Of a DNA stretch of 64,000 bases, positions 34,030 to 44,224 are shown piece by piece. This DNA is from Anastatus disparis (lineage: Eukaryota; Arthropoda; Insecta; Hymenoptera; Eupelmidae), in contig JAFFSR010000343.1 in the NCBI GenBank assembly GCA_017163975.1, positions 5,588,001-5,652,000 of the forward strand, in the 5' to 3' direction. The notes under the pieces were generated by a model. It was given only the letters and a program-made list of their open reading frames with translations, was not told where the DNA came from and ran no database searches. Positions within the stretch are counted from its first letter, which is position 1; every line of letters begins with the position of its first letter. Both the position numbers and the translations under genes were made by a program.

Positions 34030-35730
34030 TGATTTTCAATTATCTGAAGAAGTTTGTTTGAATTGTCTTTTTTTAAATATTTCAATAGATTTTTCAAATC
34101 ATTAATTTTAGTACTTTTAAGAGACGCTTTTGGAACACGCTTCAACAAAATTCTGTTAACAAAAAACTTCTTTATATTAAATTATTCGAAAAATATATCA
34201 GATTAGTTGAAGCGTAGTTTCTTGAGACATTTAGCGATCCATTTGGCTTGTACATAAATGTCTTGTAAGATTGAATTTTAAATTGAACATTTTTTTTCTT
34301 TGTTTTTGGTTTAGATAATCCTAATCTTCCCAATGCACTTTTCCAATCACGGATGTACGGTGTGCTACGTATAACTTTTGGAAGGTATTGGAATTTTTCG
34401 ACAATTTTCTAACAATGATACGTATACATCAACACTTTCCACATTTTAGATTCTTTTTAATTTTTTTGAATAAATAGCATAATTTCGATCACACTGATTG
34501 TCTGAGTGTCCGCGCACAGGAAAGATGTAAAATATTTTTTTGTTTGAACTCATTGATAACCAAGAACAAAAATTAGTCACTGTAGGATTTTTGTTTTGCC
34601 CCCTACACGTGTCCGAAAATAGCACAATTTTTTGGTAATTATCATCTTTTTCAAGACACTGGTATATAAAGTCATACACGAAAGAGCATTCTTTATTGGA
34701 ATCCTTCCTGGCTTCATTTTCTAAAAAATAGTAGAAAGCGCTAAACTTGTCGTTGTGACAATGAACGTTGAATACATACAGCTATAAAAGTCGCTTGTAA
34801 AATTGCAAAGTCACATTTAGTTTCGGCAGTAGTAAATTTTGCGTATAATCAAATTCAATTACTAATTTTTTATGACCTTCTTTATTGCAAGATGATATAA
34901 TATTTTGTTTTAACAGCAGATAATTTTTGAAATCTTCTACATGTAATTCATATGCAATTTTACAAGAGTCTTTTTCATCAATTTCCAACTTAATTTTTGA
35001 TTCACTACAGTAATTGCATACATCTGTACGCGGAAAAGAAAATGAGTACTTATGTGATTTGAAAAAATTATAATAACTTTGATAAGATATATTTAACTCT
35101 GTTTTTTTTTCTTCTTTATAATAGTCTTAAAAAAGTTGAAATAAAATTGAGACATTTAAATTAGGATTTTTGAAATAATTTCTACTAGTTTTATTTGAAT
35201 AATGAGACTTTCGTTGAGGGATTTCATCTAAATGTTTCTTAGCTAACTCCCAAACGACATCATCAATTTTGAGTGGTCGGTTTTTATGTACTCCTCTATT
35301 ATCTTTAATAATTATACCTGTTCCGAGCTTTTTATGTAGTATTCGCAGATGTTTATCACTTACTTGATACAATTTCATAATTAACTTTTTACAGAGAGTA
35401 ATCGGTTGCTCATTTATTTTTACTGAATAAATCCAAACATCTCGAGGTTTTTTAGTAATTTAAGCGCTTGAGCGAGATTTCGGCGTTTCCCGCTTCATGC
35501 ACATATAAAAGATAGTTGTCTTGAAGTTCTTTGTTAACACATTCATAGAACGATGCAAATAATTCTTTTTGTAATCCGCTAGTAAGATGTTTATAACATA
35601 ATTTATTGCAACATAATTTAACTTCTTCAAATAATTTTTCACCAATTACTTTTCGAATTTTGGAATGTTGTATCAGTAAGCCATTATTAGCATTTTTTCT
35701 CTTTCTAGTTTTTCTGTTGTTCGAATCCAT
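34030..35730 (-). pseudogene. DDE-type transposase of the SDxCxGQNKN / GHSxxxCDR family, inactivated
   Basis: The start at 35730 gives a basic N-terminus, then the frame is broken near 35460. It resumes with VSDKHLRILHKKLGTGIIIKD and a region of the type RxxxxxHLDEIPxxxSHYS (35127-35378). A cysteine pair (CNYC near 35010) follows. After another break, FSDTCRGQNKNP (near 34610) and FPVRGHSDNQCDRNY (near 34505) appear. A C-terminal part up to about 34030 is read through a TAG and further stops. These motifs in this order define a large family of arthropod transposase-like proteins with conserved aspartates. I do not know its superfamily name with certainty. At least three frame breaks make it non-functional. 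Inverted repeats bounding it were not found. Confidence 0.7.
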
Positions 35731-37324
35731 GTTGACATCGTCAGGTGTGAAGGAATACTGATTTACGAAATTAATTTCTACATGCTATCGAAGGCAAGAA
35801 TATAGATTGAATCTAATGTTTACATTCTGTGATGTCACGAAATTCAATGAAAGGAAACAGATATATCAAAATATAAACAAAGAAAATGTTTCGGAACTAT
35901 AGTTAAATAAAATTAAATCTTTGAATAGAATTTTTCATTTAGAAAAAGATTCTTTATGTTATAATAAATAAATAAATAAATGAAAAAGGGCGTAACTCGA
36001 AAAACGCCCTTTTATCATTTAATCGTGTATGATATAGTATATTATAATACTTTATCTTTCAATATTTACCGTATTATAATACAATAATGTGTCAACATGA
36101 TCAGTTAACACTAAAGAACATAAATCAATAATAATCGGAAAAAGGGCGTATCTTGAGATACGCCTTTTTTCCTTAAAAGTCTTCAATTCTTGTATGCTTT
36201 CATTTATTTATGTATCAAAAATATTAACAATAATCTTTAAAATAAATCTGCGATCAAATTTTTTGGTCAATGAGAACCAAAGTTATGATGATTTTAAGTT
36301 TATAAAAAAATGTCAAAAATTCAAATTGATGCCAAGTTAATAATAATTATTGCAAATATGTCAAACTTGTCAAGCATGTAATAATAGGATACCTTTATCA
36401 TAAACGATTATAAAAATTTGAATTTTTTATTTTTTTGCACTATTTTTTAGCGTTTTTCCAATTTTATAATTTTAATTCTTCTAAATAAATTCATACATTA
36501 TAGCTAATTTTTGATATTTATTAATTTTATAAAATAGAAAAAAAGGTCTTTTCAAGACCTTTAATTTGAATTTTTTAAAAGTTTTCTATCGTAAAAATGG
36601 AAAGAGTAACATGGCTTTTACTTTGACTAACAATTGCGCCATTGTTTTTAAACATTTTAACTCGTTTCGAAGTTTAATAGCCACTTTATGATATTAATTA
36701 TTTATTGGTAAAACGGCATTAATGTATACAAAGTGTTTCTTAGATATATCATCGTTTGTACATTTTTTTACGCATTACATTGAGTGCGAATATCAGGTAA
36801 CAGAGTATACAAACGGCCAGCGTACATGCGCACGGTGGTATCTTTTTCTTCACCCAAGAAAAGAAAACAATGTTCTAAAGTTGAAATTGATATTGCATAT
36901 GAAAATTAACAATATCTCTGGTAGAAAAAATCACAAAAAACTTTATAAACTAATTTAAAAAAAACGTTCCGATGAGATTAACCTTATCCTCTTCAGGTTT
37001 TATTTTATACTTAATTGTACAATTTTAAATTCAAAGAGAATATATAGAACATAAACTCTTATCGTTAACTACTTCGAGAACTCCACTAGGGAAAGTGCTA
37101 CTTTGCGTTAAGAGGGTTAAAAAAGTTTTTTGCGATTATTCCAAAAATTCGTTTAGAGAATTAGGTGATCTAACGGACTCTCTGAAGCACTTGTACCTGA
37201 GTGATTCTTTTTCAAGAAAAGATAAAGGTAGGTTCTTCGAGTTACAAAATATTTTATATCAGATAAAGTGAAAAATACACCTATATCGTCGACCTCAAGT
37301 ACTTAACAGTCTTCGGTAGAATTT
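35731..37324. other. Non-coding stretch with three strong palindromes
   Basis: No credible gene. Three hairpin-forming palindromes are present: 35984-36013 (10-bp arms, GGGCGT core), 36137-36172 (17-bp arms, one mismatch) and 36542-36562 (9-bp arms). Confidence 0.55.
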
Positions 37325-38187
37325 TTTCATAGTAAGGCTGTGGTAGAAAAGTTCAATCAGACCTCAAATAATTTCGAATTGAAAATTTTACCAATTAAAA
37401 TTCCTCAGGGTATCAATATAAAGATGCAAAAATCCTATGCTCTTGAAAAAAAACAAATGAACAATGCATTTGATACACAAATAGCGAGTAAAATTATAAA
37501 AGTCTACGATATAACGGATTAGCCCACACTGAATATAAATAATAAATGTAAAACATGTGATCGATGGCTCGAAAATATTAGAATTCCTTTATATAATTGT
37601 TCAAATTTTTATGAGAAAGTGGGGTTGTTAAGTCTTAGACCAAGCGATATTTTTAAAGATTATCTATTATCAGTTTTACCTAATGTAGCTGTTTATATGA
37701 TTGAACCAGCAAGATCATAGGTAAATAATAAAGATATTCATAAACAGCCTGAGAACTATCATGGCCGTTTTTTTGGCAGTGAAATTATAACGAAAGTGAA
37801 AGATTATTATTTAGACGATGATTTCAATTATTTTCGTCAAAATGCAAATAAAAGTAACAGAATATTTATTAAAGAAAATTTTCTAGAAACTAAAAAAGTT
37901 AAACACTTTCTTACCCGAAACATAAAATATAAAAATATATCAGTTATTTATAGAAAAAAATCCTGAAATGAAAAAAAAAATCAGTAAATCTGCATTCCAT
38001 ACCTTAATACCTCAGTCGATTATACCACACCCATGCAATTATTCGTATCTTAGCGTTTATTGCGAGAACCTAAAACTTATGTTAAATGCTTTGAATACAT
38101 ATAAAAAAGAGAATAAACATGACATTGCGGATTTGGAATTAAAAATATATTTTTCATTTTTCTGTTCGAAAGATGATATTCAATGTG
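37325..38187 (+). pseudogene. N-terminal half of a DDE-type transposase, truncated
   Basis: Read across stops at 37520 and 37718 and one frame change near 37965, the translation shows a zinc-finger-like CKTCDRW, a helix-turn-helix-like middle part, then TKVKDYYLDDDFNYF and KSAFHTLIPQSIIPHPCNY with YCENLKLMLNALN. This order (V..FYxxDE segment, a LxP segment, then a cysteine-rich CxxC.N segment) matches the N-terminal half of the transposase family represented at 47905-49792. The sequence ends at 38187, where the second Foldback copy starts, and the catalytic half is not found on the other side. The ORF is therefore truncated by the insertion or by a rearrangement that came with it. Confidence 0.55.
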
Positions 38188-40101
38188 ACGTCTATTACGC
38201 TGTGTACAGCAACGTGACGATCTAATCTATACCATATTTTGTTGCTAATTTGTTACGCGAGAACCAATTTTGTTGACCCAGCCGTTTCCGAGAAACGCTG
38301 ACTGTGTTAGCGTAAAGAACAGGATTGGTTTCAAAAAAACTCTACGCTCTCAGTTTACGACTGTAACAGCGCCAATACAACTTATTATTAAACTAACATG
38401 CGAATATGAAATTAAAATTTTTATTTTCCTAATACAATTTAATATTACAATAGCATTTTTCTTTAACTTTGTCTAATATGCGTCTTCATTTATTAATAAA
38501 AAAAAATTGTTTTCGTTGATTTAACGTTAAAATGGTACAAAATATACATAATAATTTCAGCATGAGAAAAAAATTAGTTAAACGATCAGTTGTTGTGCTG
38601 CTTTTATCATAAACTATGGGCGTAAAGTTTTTTTGCAGCCAATCATGGTAAAGGATATTTTTTTGCTAATTTTTTTCTGATATTCACGTCCGTAATCGAT
38701 TTTGCTGTTTCGAGAAACCACGGCTGTACTAACGTAAGTCTTACGCTAGCACGACTACTGCCATAACTTTTTTTCTAATCAAAATATCGTACCAATTTCA
38801 ACGGCGTATTTTGTTGCTGATTTGAATGATAATTTATTGCTATATTTAATAATATCAACTTTTGAATTGATTACTGATACCGAGACATAAAAAAATTTTG
38901 AATATTTAGTAAATGATGAGATGGAAAATGTTTCACTAATTAAAACGGTGTATTTTATTTGATACTTTCCTCCTACAATTTTTCTTCTAAATCACGAAAT
39001 ATTGGTATCTGATCCAACGCGTAACATGAAGCTCGGAAATATTTTCGAAATTTTCTGGCTGTTTGTGGCAGGACTTGAGACGCGTCCGTTAAGGTGAGTG
39101 TAATGTAGAATTATTGCTACGGTTTTTAATTTCGTTTATAGTATTTTACTGATTAAAAAGCCACACAATTGCTAATTTTTTCATTCAAGTGAATTTAAAA
39201 CGATCACTGTACCTGTACTTGTTGATATTGCTTATCTTTCGTTTTTTTTGGAAAATTTCGGGAAAGTAATTGCAGCTTGTAGTATATACTATGAAGATTA
39301 TTGAGTTGAAATAGCATATTGTTATAGCAACCAAATATCCTTTACTAATCTTTTATTGATCTTATTATTTTATTCAATTCTCATGATTTCAACTAAACTC
39401 GATGTCAGTAATCTAGCCAAATGTTAAAATTTAGAAATATACCATCTTTCAGCAACAAAATATGCCGTTGGAATTGGTAAAATATCCTAATTACAAATAA
39501 AATTATAGCAGTGGTTGTGCTAGCGTAAGACTTACGCTAGCATAGCCCTGGTTTCTCGGAAACGGCTGAAGCAACAAAATCGATCCTTGCGCAACAAGTT
39601 AACGAAAAATCAGCAAAAAAATATGCCGTTGGAATTAGTAAAATATCCTAATTAAAAAAAAAGTTACAACAGCGGTCGCGCTAGCGTAAGACTTACTCTA
39701 GCATAGCCGTGGTTTCTTGAAACAGCTGGAGTAACAAAGTCGTTTCTGAACGGAAATATCAGCAACAAACTAACAGCAAAATATCCTTTACTAATTTTTA
39801 TTTCACCCCATCATTTAGTAATTCATCAAATTTTTTTTCAAGTTATGTTGTTAATAATCTAGTCAAATCTCAATATTATGAAACCTAGCAATATATGTTC
39901 CAAAAAAAATATTAAATATCTTAATTTAAAAAAAGGTACGGCAGTGATCGTGCTAGCATAAGACTTACGCTAGCACAGCTATAGTACGGCTAGAGCAACT
40001 AAATCGGTTCTGGTGTAACAAATTAGCTACAAATTAGCAACAAAATATAGTATGGATTGGATTCTTGCGTTTTCATGTTGCTGTGTCAACGTAATAGACG
40101 T
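38188..40101. mobile_element. Second, short copy of the Foldback-type element
   Basis: It starts ACGTCTATTACGCTG and ends CAACGTAATAGACGT, the same terminal inverted repeat as the 16.3-kb copy. It contains degenerate palindromic units at about 38730, 39530, 39690 and 39965, with no long array. Its centre (about 38900-39300) is the inverted equivalent of 15297-15840 and runs on into the equivalent of 24737-24815, with no MITE in between. I find no matching target duplication (left flank TTCAATGTG, right flank CCTTGGCCT), so it is either old or rearranged. It contains no coding sequence. Confidence 0.82.
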
Positions 40102-40340
40102 CCTTGGCCTTAATCTTCAAAGTCATTATAAGGTCAAGTCAATTTTTTACAATAGAACGCCTGATTTTTTACTATAAAATAAAAGAAAATGGAACATTTT
40201 ACGTATGAATGTGGCCTAGACCTTGACCTTGACCTTATCCTTTATGGTCAATTTAAGGTCAAGTCGATTATTTTAAGCAAGATACCGAGTTTGTTTAATT
40301 AATAAAAAATCATCCTGACAACTTAGGCAAGATAAAATGA
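40102..40340. repeat. Cluster of AAGGTCA half-sites
   Basis: TAAGGTCAAGTC (40129-40140), GACCTTGACCTTGACCTTA (40219-40237, three tandem half-sites) and TTAAGGTCAAGTC (40254-40266) lie within 140 bp. TCAAGGTCA is the binding core of FTZ-F1/ERR-type orphan nuclear receptors, but tandem AAGGTCA also occurs simply as a minisatellite. Confidence 0.5.
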
Positions 40341-40841
40341 AATTATTCATCCAGTTGAGGGGCTAAAAGAAAAACCGAGCAGGCAAATATTTTTAGGGTT
40401 AGAGGATATATTGAGATACTTCTAATAAGTTAACTAAAAAAATTTCACGCAAAAATATCGACTTTCCCTCCATCTGTAAGTAGTTAAACACGTTTTATTT
40501 TTCACTCTTGTTATTTTTGTTCTGATACTGTATTTTTGTGCCCTAGGGCGTTTTTCTTACAGATTCTTGCACGCTCAATTTGCAAGGCACCGCTTCAGCT
40601 ATAAATCATCGGTTTTATTAGCGGTCCTTGCATTTTATCTCGTAATTTACATCAAGAAGCTGAACTTTGGAGGTTAGAAATATTACAGTTTTGAGGTTAG
40701 TCGGGAGGCAAATTTCATCTGCAGGCAGAGATCCTGGTGGCTAATTTTTTAATCTACTCTCCGACTAATAGGATAGAAGTCTACCTTACCCTATAAGGAG
40801 GTTAGTTTTAGTTGCTGTAGTGTACACAAGAGGTCAGAGTT
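40341..40841 (+). other. Probable 5' untranslated region of a LINE
   Basis: No open frame. Words such as TTGCAAGGCACCGC and TTTGGAGGTTAG resemble those in the 5' region of the LINE on the minus strand at 60659-61093, so this is probably promoter and leader of a related LINE. Confidence 0.45.
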
Positions 40842-42584
40842 ATGGACAGTTGTGCGATCTGTAAGCTATCCACTAATGATAAATGGGGCATGACAAAGCT
40901 CCATTTGTGTTTCACGCGCCGGCAGCGCTGTCATGCGAAACGCATGACTCGTTCAAAAATGGAAAATGGAACAAAATATGAATGTAAAAGATGCATGGAA
41001 AAAATTAAAAATAATTCATCGTCGTCTGCCGGTGGAAGCATCAAGGCCAATAGTGTTTCAAAGACCGCACGCAAAGCTGTTCCCAGTCAGCCCATCGGTG
41101 CCTCTACACCATCAAGAGCTGACTCGAAAGTGACATCTGTCAACACCTCTCTAAAGCAGCCTGAAAGAGTGAAAACTACTTTGCCATCGCAAACTTTGAC
41201 CAACAACACCGGTGCCACGGCGGATGGAGGGAGAAGTAGAATAAGTATACATTTATCTGATAAGCAATTGAGAGGTGGCGCTGTGCACGCTGCCCCGAAT
41301 AATAATAATAGTAATAATTTTAAGAAGAATAATTTTGATGTAGACCGAGGTGACTTAGATTCTTCCTCATTGCAGGCAGCTGTATTTGCTCTAGAGGGCG
41401 CATTATCTGGCAGACTTGTCACAATATCTCATTCTTTTGATCGACTTTTGGCTTTTGAGAGCCAATTTAAAAATTTTAACAAGGGCCTGCGGGATATTGT
41501 GTCCAGAATTGAAACACAAAATGAATTTATTAAAAAATTAGAAATTGAGCAGATGCAGCTGTTAGAGGAAAATCGCAAACTTAGAGAAATAATAGTCACT
41601 TCGGAAAGGAATTTCTTGTCCGCTCTAAATAATAAAATTGAAACATATAATAAAACAATTAAAAGTAATTTTGATAATATCCAAACTTTTCTTAACAACG
41701 AGTTTCACGGAGTGGACAAGGGTTTCTTCGACCTTACAACCGGTATAGCTGGTGTGGCGGTGGCCGTCGCGGGTCTCACGAAAATGAATGAGCATACATT
41801 GCACACATCTAAATTTGTAGAAATTACACAAACACCACATACTCATGCTATAATTAGTGATGAGGCAGTTCGTCGAGTTGAGATGGAGTGTGGCTCTGGG
41901 GGCGGTGCATTGGTGATCTCTGGCGAGTTTGACTGTTCAGCAGTTAATGTTGGGCTGGATGATTACGCCTGTGCCGTTCTTGGTACCATTCTCCCGATAA
42001 TCAAGCGTACAAATATAATTTCAGTTAAGAAAATCGCTAAACATGAAGATGTAAACGAGGTGTCAACAGATCGTGGGATCAGTGGCGGCCCGAGGAGTTC
42101 GTTCTCATTGCTGGTTAGACTTTCTGAGGAGGACCTGGTGCCAAGGGTATTTTAAGCTAAACGACAGTTCACAGGTTTTTCGACAGCGGATCTTAATCCC
42201 TCCCTCCTTGGCAGTCTTCCAGCCACCAAACGCCACGGCTTGATATTTATTAATGAATTTTTGCCTAAAGAAAAATATGTTAATTTTAAAAAGTTAAAAA
42301 AGTATGCCAAAGAAAAAGGCTTTGAATTTGTTTGGCACAGACATGGCAAATTTCTGATGAAAAGGGAGAGAGGGGAGAGAGCTCACATTTTTTTTAATGA
42401 AAATGACTTATTGGATAATTTATTGACAGATAGTAGGAAATTAAAAAACGGTGTAAATGTAACTAATGAAAATTCTGAAACTCCATCGAATATTAAGTGC
42501 AATAATAATATATGTGATAATAATGAAGCCTCTGATCTTCAACGAAATATGTCGACAAATCAATTGTTGAATACAAATAATTAA
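40842..42584 (+). pseudogene. LINE ORF1: cysteine-rich N-terminus, coiled coil, FP25K-like C-terminus
   Basis: A frame of about 580 codons from the ATG at 40842 is interrupted once, by TAA at 42153-42155. The N-terminus has spaced cysteines and histidine (CAIC, H.C, C, CKRC at residues 4-51) like the degenerate PHD finger of CR1-group ORF1 proteins. A polar linker follows, then a heptad-like coiled coil at about residues 210-290. After the stop the frame continues through FVWHRHGKFLMKRERGERAH and IFFNENDL, which resembles the C-terminal domain shared by baculovirus FP25K and many insect LINE ORF1 proteins. ORF1 proteins bind the element RNA. The single stop is more likely a mutation than a programmed signal, because ORF2 downstream is also destroyed. 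Confidence 0.75.
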
Positions 42585-42675
42585 GTAACGTCGAATGTGG
42601 TCTCTCCCCACTGACTGCGCTGGGCTTCCTCTGAGAGTCGGGATAAGGGGTGAACTGCGAGCGTGATTTCTGAAT

Positions 42676-42920
42676 GTGACTTAGTTGAGGGCTCACATTG
42701 GGCAGGTACGTGAGTTTCTAAGTGATGGTCCTTCTTGCGACATATTTGGAGTGGCTGAAACCTGGCTGGGTCCATCTGTAGTATTCAGACAGGACAGAAA
42801 CTTGCGTGGTGGAGGAGTTGCTTTGTATATTAAAGACAATTTAAAGTGCACTATTTTGGCTACTTCAGATACTCAAACTAATCATAGAGAAGGAGCTTGG
42901 GGAACTGGGCGAGTGATTAT
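42676..42920 (+). pseudogene. LINE ORF2 fragment: start of an AP-endonuclease domain
   Basis: About 80 codons read LRAHIGQVREFL, FGVAETWLGP and GGGVALYIKDNL, the first blocks of an apurinic-type endonuclease domain of non-LTR retrotransposons. The reverse transcriptase is absent; homology stops near 42900, where an unrelated duplicated sequence begins. With the ORF1 relic upstream this forms one 3'-truncated LINE copy. Confidence 0.75.
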
Positions 42921-42952
42921 AAATTTCATAAAAAATAGTTATTAGAATAAAT

Positions 42953-43510
42953 GCGGAATCGTTTGCAGATTTTGCAATATGCATTAAAATAATTGTGAAA
43001 ACAATGGTTTTCGAGAAAATTAAAATAATGTATTTTGGGATCCTAACAAAAGAAAATACGGCTACTGCTTACAAATCGTACATAAACATAATGAAGATCA
43101 TTGTAATCGATTGCAATTTGATTGCGGATTCCGTAGATGTTTTTATAATTAGCATAACCCTTGTAATTATAGAGAAGATAATTTTTTTTTAATATTCATT
43201 TACTATTACCTCCACCAGCCGCACCGTATAAATCAAATAATCATGAATTTTAATAAAAATAATATTTAAACAATTATGGAATCGTTTGCAGATTTTGCAA
43301 TATGCATGAAAATGATTGTGAAAACAATGGTTTTAAAGAAAAATAAAATAATGTATTTTAGGATCCTAAAAAAAGAAAATACGGCTACTGCTTACAAATC
43401 ATGGATAAAAATAATGAAAATCATTGGAATCGATTGCAATTTAATTGCAGATTCCATAGATGTTTTCATAATTAGCGTAACCCTTGTAATTATAAAGAAA
43501 ATAATTTTTT
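42953..43510. repeat. Tandem duplication, 323-bp period
   Basis: The segment starting GGAATCGTTTGCAGATTTTG at 42955 recurs at 43278 with high similarity over about 235 bp. Both copies contain open frames, but the protein has no recognised motif. It follows directly on the truncated LINE. Confidence 0.8.
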
Positions 43511-44224
43511 TATTATTTATTTGCTATTATTATTTATTTTTAAAATGTTTTTTTTAAAAACAATTAGCTAAAGTTTAAATAATTCAAATTTTATATTTTA
43601 TCATCATCTTGTCATTGTTCTGTTTCTGGCATGTAGATGGAGTTTTATGAGGGCGAATAACTTCTGCTATTTGTTTTCAATGCATAGCTTTATTTATATC
43701 GTAAAGTTAAATTTTCATATGAGTTTGCTTGCTTTGCTAGGGATTAATTTCAGAAAGAGAAAAAAAAAGAAGAGTTCAAAGACCGATTTTTGATTGGGAA
43801 ATTGTTGATTTATTCTGAAATTCATTTTTTTAGATAAGTATAAAAATTTAATTTAAATTTTTAGCTCAAATTAGTTATGAAATAAGAATTATTTTACTTT
43901 GTGTACATTTTTCTTTTTATTCTAGACATATTCCATCTCAGCATGGTAAAAGAAGAAAATTATTTTTAATAAAAAAGGAATTTTAGGAAGGAAAAGAAAT
44001 TGTTTTTAATGTGACAAAAGAGGCAGTGCAAATAATGTTAGCAATTGAAATGATTAAATGCATGATATGTTTTAAATTATTACTGAAAAGAAAATCATCC
44101 AACAGCATATATTCATTTTAGATATACGAATCAAGATATTAAACCAGATTGTGGATAATTAAGTGTTATAGTAATAAAATCATGAAATATTAGTTTTTGT
44201 AAAAAAAAAAGAAAAAATTATCTC
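43511..44224. other. AT-rich sequence; possible remains of upstream Mlh1 exons
   Basis: No clear gene. Around 44130-44165 a frame reads LNQIVDN, which could correspond to the LLQIxDNGTG block of MutL proteins, but this is weak. Confidence 0.35.

Noticed and set aside
36137..36172. GC-stem hairpin followed by T-run, like a bacterial rho-independent terminator
   Set aside because: The context is eukaryotic, with introns and no bacterial genes; treated as a palindrome of unknown origin instead.
38188..40101. A 9-bp target duplication around the short Foldback copy
   Set aside because: The flanks TTCAATGTG and CCTTGGCCT do not match at any reasonable offset.
42995..43557. Two related 65-93-codon proteins
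   Set aside because: They are the two copies of a 323-bp duplication; the protein has no motif and the reading frame is simply shared by the repeats.
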